A stretch of 64,000 bases of DNA from Microbulbifer sp. Q7 (GCF_001639145.1 NZ_LROY01000002.1:248001-312000); one strand, 5' to 3'. Numbered from the stretch's first letter, positions 1-11,597 are shown. Translations and numbers: made by a program. Notes: generated by a model from the letters alone, not told the origin.

Positions 1-998
1 GGTGCCGCGGTGAAGGCGGCTACCTGATCAATAAGGACGGTGAGCGCTTCATGGAGCGTTATGCACCGAATGCCAAAGACCTGGCCGGACGCGACGTGGT
101 CGCCCGCTCCATGGTGTTGGAGATCCTCGATGGTCGCGGTGCCGGCCCCAATGGGGATCACGTATTCCTGAAGCTCGACCACCTGGGTGAGGAGCTGCTG
201 CACAGCCGCCTGCCGGGTATCTGTGAACTGGCCAAGACCTTCGCGCACGTGGACCCGGTGCACACCCCGATCCCGGTTGTGCCGACTTGTCACTACATGA
301 TGGGTGGTATTCCGACCAACGTGCATGGCCAGGCCCTGACGCAGGATGCCTCCGGCAACGATCAGGTCATCGAAGGCTTGTACGCCTGTGGTGAGGTTGC
401 GTGTGTTTCTGTACACGGTGCCAACCGCCTGGGCGGTAACTCACTGCTCGACCTGGTGGTATTCGGTCGCGCCTCTGGCCTGTTCATCGAGAAGGCCCTG
501 CGCGAAGGCATCGAGAACCGCGAAGCCTCCGAGTCCGATATCGAAGCCGCCATGGCGCGTCTGAACCGCCTCGAGACCACCAATGACGGTGAGCGTGCGG
601 CAGGGCTGCGCAGCGAGCTGCAGAATGTCATGCAGAACCATTTCGGCGTATTCCGCCGCGGCGACTACATGGCCGACGGTGTGAAGAAGCTGGAAGACCT
701 GCGCGAGCGCATTGCCAATGTTCGCCTGGACGACAAGTCCCGTGCCTTCAATACCGCGCGTATCGAGGCGCTGGAATTGCAGAACCTGCTGGAAGTGGCC
801 GAGGCCACCGCGATCGCTGCGGAAGTCCGCACCGAGAGCCGCGGCGCGCATGCCCGCGAAGACTTCCAGGAGCGCGACGACGAGAACTGGCTGTGCCACT
901 CCATGTTCTTCCCGGGGGAGAAGCGGGTAGGCAAGCGTGCCGTGAACTTTGCGCCCAACACCGTAGATGCTTTCGAACCGAAAGCGCGTACCTACTAA
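1..998 (+). CDS. sdhA: Succinate dehydrogenase flavoprotein subunit, 3' part
   Basis: Catalytic FAD subunit of complex II, which oxidises succinate to fumarate on the inner face of the cytoplasmic membrane. The reading frame is open from the left edge (codon phase begins at base 3), so the N-terminal half with the dinucleotide-binding motif is outside the window. The visible part carries the FAD-contacting stretch [18 protein letters not shown], the substrate-domain motif [13 protein letters not shown], and the helical C-terminal domain ending in FEPKARTY, typical of proteobacterial SdhA. It lies 18 bp upstream of sdhB, so sdhAB are co-transcribed. Codon use matches the other core genes. Confidence 0.96.
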   Translation, partial: CRGEGGYLINKDGERFMERYAPNAKDLAGRDVVARSMVLEILDGRGAGPNGDHVFLKLDHLGEELLHSRLPGICELAKTFAHVDPVHTPIPVVPTCHYMMGGIPTNVHGQALTQDASGNDQVIEGLYACGEVACVSVHGANRLGGNSLLDLVVFGRASGLFIEKALREGIENREASESDIEAAMARLNRLETTNDGERAAGLRSELQNVMQNHFGVFRRGDYMADGVKKLEDLRERIANVRLDDKSRAFNTARIEALELQNLLEVAEATAIAAEVRTESRGAHAREDFQERDDENWLCHSMFFPGEKRVGKRAVNFAPNTVDAFEPKARTY

Positions 999-1016
999 TT
1001 CGGGAGCGGAAAGAAT

Positions 1017-1721
1017 ATGTTGAAAGTAAGTATTTACCGTTACAACCCGGAATCTGATTCCGCGCCATACATGCAGGATTATGAACTGGATACCCAGGGC
1101 AAAGACCTGATGGTGCTGGACGTGCTGGAGCTGCTCAAAGCGCAGGATCCTACCCTGGCCTATCGCCGCTCCTGCCGTGAGGGCGTGTGTGGCTCTGACG
1201 GTATGAATATTTCGGGCAAGAATGGCCTGGCGTGCATCATGCCGATCTCCGAGGCGGCGCCGAAAGGCAAGCTGGTATTGCGCCCGCTGCCCGGCCTGCC
1301 GGTCATTCGCGACCTGGTGGTGGACATGGAGCAGTTCTACACCCAGTACAAGAAAATCGAACCTTACCTGCAGAACGATACCCCGGCGCCGGCGATTGAG
1401 CGTCTGCAGTCCCCGGAAGACCGCGCAAAACTGGACGGCCTGTACGAGTGTATTCTCTGTGCCTGCTGCTCCACCTCTTGCCCGTCCTTCTGGTGGAACC
1501 CCGACAAGTTCATCGGCCCGGCTGGTCTGCTGCAGGCATACCGATTCCTCGCGGATACGCGCGATGAAGCCACCGATGAGCGCCTCGGTAAACTGGATGA
1601 CCCGTTCAGCGTTTTCCGCTGCCATGGTATCCAGAACTGTGTGAATGTTTGTCCCAAGGGGTTGAACCCCACCCGGGCGATCGGCCACATCCGCAATATG
1701 CTGATAACCCGCGCAGTGTAG
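1017..1721 (+). CDS. sdhB: Succinate dehydrogenase iron-sulfur subunit
   Basis: Electron-transfer subunit of complex II, passing electrons from SdhA flavin to the membrane quinone site. The 234-residue length is normal for the family. Cluster ligands are visible in order: [2Fe-2S] C53, C58 and C73 (SCREGVCGSDG, LAC); the second domain has CILCACCSTSCP (from C145) for the [4Fe-4S] cluster and CHGIQNCVNVCP (from C202) for the [3Fe-4S] cluster. The ATG follows a purine-rich GGGAGCGGAAAG leader. It is the last sdh gene; a terminator hairpin lies about 90 bp downstream, before sucA. Confidence 0.97.
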   Translation: MLKVSIYRYNPESDSAPYMQDYELDTQGKDLMVLDVLELLKAQDPTLAYRRSCREGVCGSDGMNISGKNGLACIMPISEAAPKGKLVLRPLPGLPVIRDLVVDMEQFYTQYKKIEPYLQNDTPAPAIERLQSPEDRAKLDGLYECILCACCSTSCPSFWWNPDKFIGPAGLLQAYRFLADTRDEATDERLGKLDDPFSVFRCHGIQNCVNVCPKGLNPTRAIGHIRNMLITRAV

Positions 1722-1808
1722 TGGGGCTTGCCCCACACGGGAACGCGGGTTCCCATCGACAATAATCACAATTAAGTCGACACCAATGCCGGTGTCAGGC
1801 TTATACGA

Positions 1809-1843
1809 AAAAGGGGAGGTGTCTTTTCAGCGCCTCCCCTTTT
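1809..1843 (+). terminator. Rho-independent-type terminator after sdhB
   Basis: A 13-bp stem (AAAAGGGGAGGTG paired with CGCCTCCCCTTTT, one A-T rich flank) closes a 9-nt loop and ends in a T run. It separates the sdh operon from sucA. The symmetric A and T tails would let it act in both directions. Confidence 0.75.
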
Positions 1844-1911
1844 GTGAGTGAACGACAGGAAAGAGCGGCGTGAAATTCAAGGGTGCGCGCCGTCAATTGA
1901 GGTAGGCATTA

Positions 1912-4737
1912 ATGCACGAAAGCACAATGGAGGAGCTCTGGCGTACTTCGCATATCTCCGGTGGCAACGCCGGGTACGTGGAGGAGCTGTACGAGACCTA
2001 TCTGCACGATCCCAGTGGTGTTCCGGAAGAGTGGCGCAGTTACTTTGACAGCCTGCCGCGGGTTAATGGTGGTGATGTCTCGCATGCGGCGATTCGTCAG
2101 CATTTTGAACTGCTGGCGAAGAACCGCACCCGCCCTCTCGCCGCGCCCGGCGCCGGCTCCGTCAATGTGGAGCACGAGCGCAAGCAGATTAAAGTTCTGC
2201 AACTGATCAACTCCTACCGTCACCGCGGCCACAAGAAAGCGACCCTGGATCCCCTCGGGATCATGGCCCGCGAACAAGTGCCGGATCTGCAGCTGAACTA
2301 CCACGGCCTGACCGAAGGCGACTTCGATACCACCTTCCAGACCGGTGACCTGTTCTTTGCGAATGGCGAAGCCACTCTGCGGGAAATCGTGCAGGGCCTG
2401 GAAAATACCTACTGCGGCAACCTGGGTGCAGAGATCATGCACCTGTCCAACCTGGACGAGCAGCAGTGGTTCCAGCAGCGTCTGGAGCGCAGCCAGTGCA
2501 AGCCAAACTTCGGCAATGACATCCGCACCGAGATACTGCAGCGTCTGTCCGCCGCGGAAGGCCTCGAGCGTCACCTGGATTCCAAATACCCGGGCACCAA
2601 GCGTTTCGGTGTTGAGGGCGGTGAAAGCCTGATCCCGCTCATGGATGCACTGATTCGTCGCTCCGGTACCTATTCGGTCAAAGAGATTGTGATCGGCATG
2701 GCCCACCGCGGTCGTCTGAACACCTTGGTGAATATTCTCGGCAAGAACCCGGCGGATCTGTTCGAAGAATTCGAGGGCAAGAAAACCCTCGATACTTCCG
2801 GCGACGTGAAGTACCACCAGGGCTTCTCTTCCAATGTGATGACCCCCGGTGGTGAAGTGCACCTGGCACTGGCCTTTAACCCGTCGCACCTGGAAATCTG
2901 TGCGCCGGTGGTGGTGGGTTCCGTGCGTGCCCGCCAGGATCGCCGCGGCGACAGCGCCGGCGAGAAGGTGATGCCGATCAATATCCACGGCGATGCCGCG
3001 TTTGCCGGCCAGGGCGTGGTGCAGGAAACCCTGCAGATGTCCCAGACCCGCGGTTATTACACCGGCGGCAGCATTCATCTGGTGCTGAACAACCAGGTGG
3101 GCTTCACCACCAGCAAGCGTGAAGACGCCCGCTCCACCGAGTACTGTACCGATGTAGCGAAGATGATCGACGCCCCGGTGCTGCACGTGAATGGTGACGA
3201 CCCGGAAGCGGTCGTTCTGGCAGGCCTGCTGGCGGTGGATTACCGCTACGAATTCAAGAAAGATATCGTCATCGATCTGGTGTGTTACCGCCGTCGCGGC
3301 CACAACGAGACTGACGATCCCTCCGGCACCCAGCCGCTGATGTATCAGACCATTCGCAAGCACAAGACCGCGCGTACCCTGTACGCGGAAAAGCTGATTG
3401 CCGAAGGGGTTCTGGACAAGGCGGCGGCCGACAAGCTTGCCAATGACTACCGCGATAAGCTGGACCGCGGTGAAGATGTGGCGACGGGCCTCGTCAAAGA
3501 GCCGGATTCCTCCATGTTTGTGGATTGGCGCCCGTATCTGAACCACGAGTGGACTGCCGAAGGCGACACCAGCTTCCCGTTGACCAAGCTGAAAGACGTT
3601 GCCACGCGCATGACCACCGTGCCCGACGGCATTGTCATGCAGCGCCAGGTCTCCAAAATTTATGACGACCGCCGCAAAATGGCGGGCGGCGCACTGCCCC
3701 TGAACTGGGGTATGGCCGAGACCCTGGCCTACGGCACCCTGCTGGAGCAGGGTTATATGGTCCGCTTCACCGGCGAAGACGTGGGACGCGGTACCTTCTC
3801 GCACCGCCACGCGGTCATTCACAGCCAGAAAGACGGCCAGAGTTACGTGCCCCTGCAGCACATGTACGAGGGTCAGCCGCGTTTCGACATTTACGACTCA
3901 CTGCTGTCGGAAGAAGCGGTCCTGGCGTTTGAATACGGTTACGCCACCACCACCCCGAAATCCCTGGTGGTGTGGGAAGCGCAGTTTGGTGACTTCGCCA
4001 ACGGCGCCCAGGTGGTTATTGACCAGTTCATCACCTCTGGTGAGCACAAGTGGGGCCGTATGTGCGGCCTGGTAATGCTGCTGCCGCACGGCTATGAAGG
4101 CCAGGGACCGGAGCATTCCTCCGCGCGCCTGGAGCGTTTCATGCAGCTGTGTGCCGAGCACAACATCCAGGTGTGTAACGCCACCACGCCGGCTCAGATT
4201 TTCCACCTGTTGCGTCGTCAGGCGATCCGCCCGATGCGCCGCCCGCTGGTGATCATGAGCCCGAAATGGATCCTGCGTCACAAGCTGGCTACCTCCAGCC
4301 TGGACGAACTGGCCAGTGGCCAGTTCCACAATGTGATCCAGGACGATGGTGTTGATCCCGCCAAGGTGAAGCGCCTGATCATCTGCTCCGGCAAGGTTTA
4401 CTACCATCTGCTGGAAGCGCGTATGGAGCGTGAACAGGAAGATGTTGCGCTGGTACGACTGGAACAGCTGTATCCCTTCCCGGACGACGAATTCCTGTCT
4501 GCGGTCTCCGCATTCAAGAATGTTGAGAGTGTGGCCTGGTGTCAGGAAGAGCCCATGAACCAGGGCGCTTGGTACTCCAGTCAGCACCATCTACGTCGTC
4601 TGTTGAAAGAGGCACATCCCAAGTTGGAGCTGGAATATGTCGGCCGCGCAGCGTCTGCTGCACCGGCAGCGGGCTATATGTCTACCCACTTGGAAGAACA
4701 GAATACGTTCATCAATGAGGCGCTGACTGTCGAATAA
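1912..4737 (+). CDS. sucA: 2-oxoglutarate dehydrogenase E1 component
   Basis: Thiamine-diphosphate-dependent decarboxylase that starts the 2-oxoglutarate dehydrogenase complex, loading succinyl groups onto the lipoyl arm of SucB. The 941-residue length fits the family. The N terminus (MEELWRTSHISGGNAGYVEELYETYL) is the short E2-binding segment of OdhL/SucA proteins. Further in are GMAHRGRLN and the GDAAFAGQGVVQETLQMS thiamine-binding region, then the transketolase-like pyrimidine domain and C-terminal domain. The start is chosen because GAGG lies 9 bp upstream of the ATG. sucB begins 70 bp downstream on the same strand. Confidence 0.97.
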   Translation: MHESTMEELWRTSHISGGNAGYVEELYETYLHDPSGVPEEWRSYFDSLPRVNGGDVSHAAIRQHFELLAKNRTRPLAAPGAGSVNVEHERKQIKVLQLINSYRHRGHKKATLDPLGIMAREQVPDLQLNYHGLTEGDFDTTFQTGDLFFANGEATLREIVQGLENTYCGNLGAEIMHLSNLDEQQWFQQRLERSQCKPNFGNDIRTEILQRLSAAEGLERHLDSKYPGTKRFGVEGGESLIPLMDALIRRSGTYSVKEIVIGMAHRGRLNTLVNILGKNPADLFEEFEGKKTLDTSGDVKYHQGFSSNVMTPGGEVHLALAFNPSHLEICAPVVVGSVRARQDRRGDSAGEKVMPINIHGDAAFAGQGVVQETLQMSQTRGYYTGGSIHLVLNNQVGFTTSKREDARSTEYCTDVAKMIDAPVLHVNGDDPEAVVLAGLLAVDYRYEFKKDIVIDLVCYRRRGHNETDDPSGTQPLMYQTIRKHKTARTLYAEKLIAEGVLDKAAADKLANDYRDKLDRGEDVATGLVKEPDSSMFVDWRPYLNHEWTAEGDTSFPLTKLKDVATRMTTVPDGIVMQRQVSKIYDDRRKMAGGALPLNWGMAETLAYGTLLEQGYMVRFTGEDVGRGTFSHRHAVIHSQKDGQSYVPLQHMYEGQPRFDIYDSLLSEEAVLAFEYGYATTTPKSLVVWEAQFGDFANGAQVVIDQFITSGEHKWGRMCGLVMLLPHGYEGQGPEHSSARLERFMQLCAEHNIQVCNATTPAQIFHLLRRQAIRPMRRPLVIMSPKWILRHKLATSSLDELASGQFHNVIQDDGVDPAKVKRLIICSGKVYYHLLEARMEREQEDVALVRLEQLYPFPDDEFLSAVSAFKNVESVAWCQEEPMNQGAWYSSQHHLRRLLKEAHPKLELEYVGRAASAAPAAGYMSTHLEEQNTFINEALTVE

Positions 4738-4807
4738 GGCAGCAGTACAACGAAGAGCAAGGCGCCGGTAAATCTGGTGCCCAAGACAATCTCAGGAAAC
4801 AGGAAAA

Positions 4808-6004
4808 ATGACCATCGAGATTAAAGCGCCAACTTTCCCGGAATCTGTTCAGGACGGCACCGTTGCCACCTGGCACAAACAACCGGGTGAAGCCGTGTCC
4901 CGCGATGAACTGATCGTGGATATTGAAACCGACAAAGTGGTGCTGGAAGTTGTTGCACCCGCAGACGGCGCCATCAGCGAAATTATCAAGGGCGAGGGCG
5001 ACACCGTCCTGTCCAACGAAGTGATCGCCAAGTTTGAAGAAGGCGCGGGTGCGAGTGCCGGTGCTTCTTCCGAGGCCCCGGCTGCGGAGCCCGCCGCCGA
5101 AGCCCCGGCTGCTGGCGGCGAAAAAATTGCCATGCCTTCCGCCAAGAAAATGGCAGCGGAAAAAGGCGTAGACCTGGCCGGTGTTGAAGGCACCGGCAAA
5201 GGTGGTCGCGTGCTGAAAGAAGACGTGATGAAAGCGGGCACTGCAGCGGCCGCGGCCGCTGCACCGGCTGCTGCCGCTCAGGTTGACGTGGCTCCGGGCG
5301 AGCGTGTTGAGAAGCGCGTTCCTATGACTCGTATGCGCAAGCGCATCGCCGAGCGCCTGCTGGATGCCTCCCAGTCTACCGCCATGCTCACCACGTTCAA
5401 CGAAGTGAACATGAAGCCGGTCATGGACCTGCGCAAGAACTACAAAGACCTGTTCGAGAAGACCCACAACGGCACCCGCCTGGGCTTCATGGGCTTCTTT
5501 GTGAAAGCCGCGGTTGAAGCGCTCAAGCGTTACTCTGCAGTGAATGCGTCCATCGATGGTAACGATATTGTTTACCACGGTTATCAGGACATCGGTGTTG
5601 CGGTTTCCTCTCCGAAAGGCCTGGTGGTTCCGATTCTGCGTAACGCGGAAAACATGGGCCTGGCCGACATGGAGAACAATATCCGTGATCTGGGCCTGCG
5701 CGCTCGTGACGGCAAGCTGTCCATCGAGGAAATGACCGGCGGTACCTTCACCATCACCAACGGTGGTGTGTTTGGCTCCCTGCTGTCGACGCCGATCCTG
5801 AATCCACCGCAAACCGCGATTCTCGGTATGCACAAGATCCAGGAGCGCCCGATGGCGGTCAACGGCAAGGTAGAGATTCTGCCGATGATGTATCTGGCGC
5901 TGTCTTACGACCACCGCCTGATCGATGGCAAGGAAGCGGTGGGCTTCCTCGTAGCGATCAAGGAAATGATCGAAGATCCGGCACGTATTCTGCTCGAAGT
6001 TTAA
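4808..6004 (+). CDS. sucB: 2-oxoglutarate dehydrogenase E2 (dihydrolipoyl succinyltransferase)
   Basis: Core acyltransferase of the 2-oxoglutarate dehydrogenase complex, transferring succinyl from lipoate to CoA. The 398-residue protein has one N-terminal lipoyl domain ([11 protein letters not shown], lysine at residue 43), an Ala/Pro/Glu-rich linker, a peripheral subunit-binding domain near residues 112-145 ([15 protein letters not shown]), a second Ala-rich linker, and the catalytic domain with [13 protein letters not shown] holding the active-site His and Asp. AGGAAACAGGAAAA precedes the ATG. It lies between sucA and lpd, the standard complex order. Confidence 0.97.
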   Translation: MTIEIKAPTFPESVQDGTVATWHKQPGEAVSRDELIVDIETDKVVLEVVAPADGAISEIIKGEGDTVLSNEVIAKFEEGAGASAGASSEAPAAEPAAEAPAAGGEKIAMPSAKKMAAEKGVDLAGVEGTGKGGRVLKEDVMKAGTAAAAAAAPAAAAQVDVAPGERVEKRVPMTRMRKRIAERLLDASQSTAMLTTFNEVNMKPVMDLRKNYKDLFEKTHNGTRLGFMGFFVKAAVEALKRYSAVNASIDGNDIVYHGYQDIGVAVSSPKGLVVPILRNAENMGLADMENNIRDLGLRARDGKLSIEEMTGGTFTITNGGVFGSLLSTPILNPPQTAILGMHKIQERPMAVNGKVEILPMMYLALSYDHRLIDGKEAVGFLVAIKEMIEDPARILLEV

Positions 6005-6022
6005 GTTCAAGTTTTGGAGAAA

Positions 6023-6054
6023 GGGCGGTTTACCGGGGTAATCGGTAGCCGCCC
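6023..6054 (+). other. Stem-loop in the sucB-lpd spacer
   Basis: GGGCGG (6023-6028) pairs with CCGCCC (6049-6054), and TACCG (6031-6035) with CGGTA (6043-6047), around a small internal loop. There is no T run after it, so it is more likely an mRNA stability or processing hairpin, or a partial attenuator, than a complete terminator. Confidence 0.4.
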
Positions 6055-6157
6055 GACGCATATGAGCCTGTGAATCGCGTCAGGCATCAGCGGCAGCAAG
6101 ACCGCCTCAGGAGAGCCGGGCAGACTCCCGGCCATGCGGAAACACCGCATTCGTTGA

Positions 6158-7624
<1,467 letters not shown>

Positions 7625-7780
7625 GGCGGAGGCGCAAGTCTCCGTTAGTGGCGGGTCATCAGGCCCGCCGATTCGTTTCAAAGTCCTGGACTTGTAACAA
7701 GTCAGTTTCAGGGGTTTGTTTTAAGGTGCAGAGCAATCTGCAATTGGTAAACACATTTCAAATGTGAATTGGTATTGACT

Positions 7781-8947
7781 ATGAACTTGCATGAGTATCA
7801 GGGCAAACAACTGTTTGCAGCATACGGATTGCCGGTTTCCAAAGGCATCGCAGCGGAAACCCCGGCAGCAGCAGCAGCGGCAGCAGACGAAATCGGTGGC
7901 AACAAGTGGGTTGTTAAGGCCCAGGTACACGCCGGTGGCCGCGGTAAAGCAGGCGGCGTTAAGCTGGTAGATTCCAAAGCGGAAATTGAAGAATTTGCGA
8001 AAAAGTGGCTGGGTAACAACCTTGTTACTTACCAGACAGACGAAAACGGCCAGCCGGTATCTCGTATTCTGGTTGAGAGCTGCACCGACATTGACCAGGA
8101 ACTGTACCTGGGTGCGGTGATGGACCGCGCTACCCGTCGCATCGTTTTCATGGCCTCCACCGAAGGCGGTGTTGAGATTGAGAAAGTTGCGGAAGAAACT
8201 CCGGAAAAAATCCTCAAAGCCATCATCGACCCGCTGGTAGGCGCACAGCCTTACCAGGGCCGTGAACTGGCGTTCAAACTGGGCCTGGAAGGCGACCAGA
8301 TCAAGCAGTTCACCAAGATCTTCCTGGGTCTGGCGAAAATGTTTGAAGAAAAAGATCTGGCGCTGCTGGAAATCAACCCGCTGGTAATCACCCCAGAGAA
8401 GAACCTGCACTGCCTGGACGCCAAGATCGTGATCGACAGCAACGCGCTGTACCGTCACCCGGACCTGCGTGAAATGCACGACCCGTCTCAGGAAGACGAG
8501 CGCGAAGCACACGCAGCCAAGTGGGACCTGAACTATGTGGCGCTGGATGGCAACATCGGCTGCATGGTAAACGGTGCTGGCCTGGCCATGGGTACCATGG
8601 ACATCGTCAACCTGCACGGCGGCAAGCCGGCCAACTTCCTGGACGTTGGTGGCGGCGCGACCAAAGAGCGCGTGGTTGAAGCGTTCAAGATCATTCTGTC
8701 TGACGAAAACGTGAAGGCAGTACTGATCAACATCTTCGGCGGCATCGTTCGTTGCGACATGATTGCAGAAGGCGTTATCGGCGCAGTGAAAGAAGTTGGC
8801 GTTACGATTCCGGTTGTTGTTCGCCTCGAAGGTAACAACGCAGACCTGGGCGCCAAAGTACTGAGCGACAGCGGTCTGAACATTATCGCTGCCACCAGCC
8901 TGACCGACGCGGCAGAGCAAGTGGTTAAAGCTGCGGAGGGTAAATAA
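7781..8947 (+). CDS. sucC: Succinyl-CoA synthetase beta subunit
   Basis: ADP-forming succinate-CoA ligase beta chain, making ATP or GTP from succinyl-CoA together with SucD. The 388-residue length equals the usual SucC length. It begins [19 protein letters not shown], has an ATP-grasp domain ([17 protein letters not shown]), and a C-terminal CoA-ligase domain with [16 protein letters not shown]. The start at 7781 fits the family N terminus; an upstream in-frame TTG at 7769 is less likely. The 156-bp spacer after lpd holds two small GC hairpins but no clear terminator. sucD starts 2 bp after the stop codon. Confidence 0.97.
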   Translation: MNLHEYQGKQLFAAYGLPVSKGIAAETPAAAAAAADEIGGNKWVVKAQVHAGGRGKAGGVKLVDSKAEIEEFAKKWLGNNLVTYQTDENGQPVSRILVESCTDIDQELYLGAVMDRATRRIVFMASTEGGVEIEKVAEETPEKILKAIIDPLVGAQPYQGRELAFKLGLEGDQIKQFTKIFLGLAKMFEEKDLALLEINPLVITPEKNLHCLDAKIVIDSNALYRHPDLREMHDPSQEDEREAHAAKWDLNYVALDGNIGCMVNGAGLAMGTMDIVNLHGGKPANFLDVGGGATKERVVEAFKIILSDENVKAVLINIFGGIVRCDMIAEGVIGAVKEVGVTIPVVVRLEGNNADLGAKVLSDSGLNIIAATSLTDAAEQVVKAAEGK

Positions 8948-8949
8948 TC

Positions 8950-9822
8950 ATGTCAGTACTGATTAATAAAGACACCAAAGTAATCTGCCAGGGCTTCACC
9001 GGCTCCCAGGGTACTTTCCACTCCGAGCAAGCCATTGAGTACGGTACAAAAATGGTCGGCGGTGTAACCCCGGGCAAAGGCGGCCAGACTCACCTGGGCC
9101 TGCCGGTTTTCAATACCGTGAAAGAAGCCGTAGAAGCCACCGGTGCAGAAGCCTCCGTAATCTACGTACCGGCGCCTTTCTGTAAGGATTCCATCCTGGA
9201 AGCGGCCAACGGCGGCATCAAGCTGATCGTGTGCATTACCGAAGGCATTCCTACCATGGACATGCTGCAGGCCAAGGTTAAGTGCGACGAGCTGGGCGTA
9301 CGCCTGATCGGCCCGAACTGCCCGGGCGTGATCACTCCGGGTGAGTGCAAAATCGGCATCATGCCGGGCCACATCCACAAGCCGGGCAAAGTGGGCATCG
9401 TTTCCCGCTCCGGTACTCTGACTTACGAAGCCGTAAAGCAGACTACCGACCACGGCTTCGGCCAGTCCACCTGTGTGGGCATCGGTGGTGACCCCATCCC
9501 GGGCTCCAACTTCATCGATATTCTGGAAATGTTCCAGAACGACCCGCAGACCGAAGCGATCGTTATGATCGGTGAGATCGGCGGCTCCGCAGAAGAAGAG
9601 GCGGCTGCGTACATCAAGGAAAACGTCACCAAGCCGGTGGTTTCCTACATCGCTGGTGTAACCGCTCCTCCCGGAAAGCGCATGGGCCACGCCGGTGCGA
9701 TCATCTCCGGTGGCAAAGGCACCGCGGACGAGAAGTTTGCGGCCCTGGAAGATGCCGGTGTTAAAACCGTGCGCTCCCTGGCGCAGATCGGCGACGCACT
9801 GAAGGAAGTAACCGGCTGGTAA
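8950..9822 (+). CDS. sucD: Succinyl-CoA synthetase alpha subunit
   Basis: CoA-binding and phosphohistidine-carrying subunit of succinyl-CoA synthetase. The 290-residue protein begins with a CoA-binding domain ([17 protein letters not shown]) and ends with the ligase domain containing [17 protein letters not shown], whose His is the transient phosphorylation site. Start and stop are tightly coupled to sucC (2-bp gap). It is the last gene of the TCA block and is followed 20 bp later by a strong terminator. Confidence 0.97.
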   Translation: MSVLINKDTKVICQGFTGSQGTFHSEQAIEYGTKMVGGVTPGKGGQTHLGLPVFNTVKEAVEATGAEASVIYVPAPFCKDSILEAANGGIKLIVCITEGIPTMDMLQAKVKCDELGVRLIGPNCPGVITPGECKIGIMPGHIHKPGKVGIVSRSGTLTYEAVKQTTDHGFGQSTCVGIGGDPIPGSNFIDILEMFQNDPQTEAIVMIGEIGGSAEEEAAAYIKENVTKPVVSYIAGVTAPPGKRMGHAGAIISGGKGTADEKFAALEDAGVKTVRSLAQIGDALKEVTGW

Positions 9823-9841
9823 TCAGCATTACTTCTGAGTT

Positions 9842-9871
9842 AAAAAAGCCGCCTTCGGGCGGCTTTTTTTT
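9842..9871 (+). terminator. Rho-independent terminator after sucD
   Basis: A perfect 12-bp stem, AAAAAAGCCGCC and GGCGGCTTTTTT, closes a TTCG tetraloop and ends in eight T. It ends the core TCA region; the integron cassette array starts about 340 bp further on. Confidence 0.93.
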
Positions 9872-10207
9872 GCCTGAAGATCGGGAATCTGGCACTGAGG
9901 AATTAGATGTAAACCGGTCAGGAGTCCATTTTTTGAGCGCCCCTGAGCCATCTGTACCGTATTCAGCAGCCTATGGCTCGTGTGCACAGAATGAGATAGT
10001 CTAACTAACTGATTTATAAAGAAATGGTGTGGTCGAAAAGAGCCATTGGGAATTCTAGAACAAGAGCCATAGGCTTCTTTTTTCTATGGTCAAGTCAAGC
10101 TCTGCTTGGCAACTAATTGATTACTAAAGATTTTTTAAATTTTTATGAATGCGCCGCCAGAGAACAGCAGCCTGGTGATAAGAAGCCTTAGGCGTATGAA
10201 TAAAACT
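9872..10207. other. Non-coding, AT-rich spacer left of the cassette array
   Basis: No convincing gene on either strand. A 12-bp inverted repeat, AGCCTATGGCTC (9968-9979) and GAGCCATAGGCT (10064-10075), spans 84 bp, and the heptamer GAGCCAT occurs three times. At the right end, ATAAAAC-T-GTTAGGT (about 10201-10214) resembles the L/R core of an attI site but with a shorter spacer. No integrase gene is found here, although this is the side where one would be expected. Whether it is a decayed attI/integrase region is an inference. Confidence 0.4.
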
Positions 10208-10235
10208 GTTAGGTATCGAATAGGAGAGTGGCGCA

Positions 10236-10652
10236 ATGGCATGCATTAGAACTTATGTCAGTCTATGTGTTTACTCTCCTGACCTTTTGCCAGATCAGAT
10301 CAGTAATGCCTTAAGTCTTGAGCCAACAACATCATTTTGCAGGGATCCTCAGCATAAATATTACCCTCAGAGGCAGCATAATTTCTGGTCGATTTCGACA
10401 AAAGAACTGCTGGAAAGTACTGATCAAAAAGATCACTTGAAAAAGGTTTTCACTTTCCTCCAAGGAAAAGAAGAAATTCTGTCCCGCTTAAAAAGCTCTG
10501 GGTGCGAGACAAAAATAAGTGTGTATTACGAGACAGATGGTCAAGATGGGCCATATTTAGATTCTGCGAGCATAATGAATTTGGCTCGCTATGAATTAGA
10601 AATTTGGTGGGATATCTATCACTTCGAACCAGATGAAGATGAAGATACCTAA
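10236..10652 (+). CDS. Cassette 1: DUF4279-like protein
   Basis: A 138-residue soluble acidic protein. The layout (YVSLCVYSPDLLPDQISNALSL, NFWSISTKELL, then KKVFTFLQGKEEILSRLK and an acidic tail) resembles DUF4279, a family of unknown function often found in cassettes and near toxin or immunity genes; I recall this pattern rather than having searched it. AGGAGAG lies 9 bp before the ATG. The stop codon lies inside the start of the attC (CCTAAC), the normal cassette arrangement. Confidence 0.75.
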   Translation: MACIRTYVSLCVYSPDLLPDQISNALSLEPTTSFCRDPQHKYYPQRQHNFWSISTKELLESTDQKDHLKKVFTFLQGKEEILSRLKSSGCETKISVYYETDGQDGPYLDSASIMNLARYELEIWWDIYHFEPDEDEDT

Positions 10653-10729
10653 CAAGTCAATGAACTACGCGCCTTCGGCGCCGGACAGCCTGCGCTACGC
10701 TTCAGCTGCCGGTTATTGAGGCGTTATGG
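10648..10729 (+). repeat. attC site of cassette 1
   Basis: Starts with CCTAAC overlapping the stop codon of the cassette gene and ends with GTTATGG. The internal GCGCCTTCGGCGC hairpin and the AGCCTGCGCTACGCTTCAGCTG region give the usual imperfect palindrome. About 82 bp. Confidence 0.85.
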
Positions 10730-11146
10730 TGCCGGTCTGTATTTTTTATTTTTCGTGGTTTCTGAAAATTCAGTGCCACTAGATAGCATCCAATATTGAG
10801 CCGTTTTGGCCGGTTGCTATTCAAGCATGTTCGTTCCTAGAGTGTTCGTTCGGGTGCGGAAGAATAGGTCAACCCGCTGCAGTTTCGCGGAGTGCCAGTA
10901 AGATTAAAATTTGGTGGGGAAAGTGCGGTATTCTTCCCTTGTATAATTCGGGCAGTGGCCAGCCAATCCGTGGCTGGCAAAGTGCTAGTAGTTAGTCCGG
11001 AGCGCGTCAGCCATAACCAGGCCAGGCAGTACGCTCCGGGCCTTCGGCCCTCCGCGGGACGCCTTACCTTATGCACTTTTTGCGCGGTCGCTACGCTCCC
11101 ATTTTCGCGCAAAAAGCGCACAAAGTAAGTCGCCCCTGCTGGCGGC
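10723..11146 (+). other. Cassette 2: apparently non-coding cassette (copy A)
   Basis: No ORF with a credible start and RBS. The stretch 10723-11036 matches 13489-13802 without indels: about nine substitutions fall in the first 130 bp and the rest is identical. Shared elements are TATAAT at 10942-10947, a hairpin GCCAGCC (10958-10964) with GGCTGGC (10972-10978), and the first bases of the attC. A 46-codon open stretch from 10892 (MPVRLKFGGES) is the same in both copies, but so is the DNA, so it is not evidence of coding. It may be a promoter or small-RNA cassette; that is inference. Confidence 0.7.
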
Positions 11147-11153
11147 GTTAAGC
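11011..11153 (+). repeat. attC site of cassette 2
   Basis: Runs from CCATAAC to GTTAAGC, which fits GTTRRRY exactly. It has long arms (TTATGCACTTTTTGCGCGGT facing TTCGCGCAAAAAGCGCACAA). About 143 bp, among the longest here. Confidence 0.85.
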
Positions 11154-11168
11154 GTACAAGGAGATCCC

Positions 11169-11597
11169 GTGAGAGCAGCCTGGTTTAAAGATTTTTCGAT
11201 CTCGTTGGTGTGCTGGTTAACTTATGGCTATTTTGGATTGGCGTTGTTTTGGGCGTATTACAACTCCATCAATCCTGCTCTTGAACTAGCAACATCAAGC
11301 TTCGCGTCAAGTAATCCAGTGCTCACCAACATAATTTTGTATGCGCATGATGCATTTGTAAATTTCTTGCTCTCGATTCCACTTGCGTACGTTTTGTTTA
11401 GGTTTTTCGGAGTTCGGTCAATATTTGCTGTATTTACCTCGGTTGTGATTGTAAGTTTAATTATGAGTAGAGGGAGTTTTGGGCTGCTTATTGATTCACC
11501 GATGTTCGCAATGTACTGGAACATCATTGTGATGTTGGCTTCACTTCCATTGGCTCTCATCGCAGTTAAAGCGCTGAACTCCAGAGGGCCCGCTTAA
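11169..11597 (+). CDS. Cassette 3: four-helix membrane protein, unknown
   Basis: A 142-residue hydrophobic protein with a GTG start preceded by AAGGAG 6 bp upstream. Hydropathy by eye gives four transmembrane segments: about residues 9-30, 52-76, 82-100 and 112-134. No signal peptide and no recognised domain. The stop codon lies in GCTTAAC, the beginning of the attC. Likely an inner-membrane protein; function unknown. Confidence 0.7.
   Translation: MRAAWFKDFSISLVCWLTYGYFGLALFWAYYNSINPALELATSSFASSNPVLTNIILYAHDAFVNFLLSIPLAYVLFRFFGVRSIFAVFTSVVIVSLIMSRGSFGLLIDSPMFAMYWNIIVMLASLPLALIAVKALNSRGPA

Noticed and set aside
441..1769. Long minus-strand open frame opposite sdhAB (442 codons)
   Set aside because: It is the mirror of a high-GC coding frame; no RBS, and it runs over conserved sdhA and sdhB sequence.
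1909..3861. 650-codon minus-strand frame opposite sucA
   Set aside because: Antisense of a strongly conserved gene in high-GC DNA; protein is His/Gln-rich with no domain.
10892..11128. 78-codon ORF (MPVRLKFGGES) in cassette 2 as a gene
   Set aside because: It runs into the attC arms, and its match with cassette 7 is at DNA level with no sign of codon-biased change.
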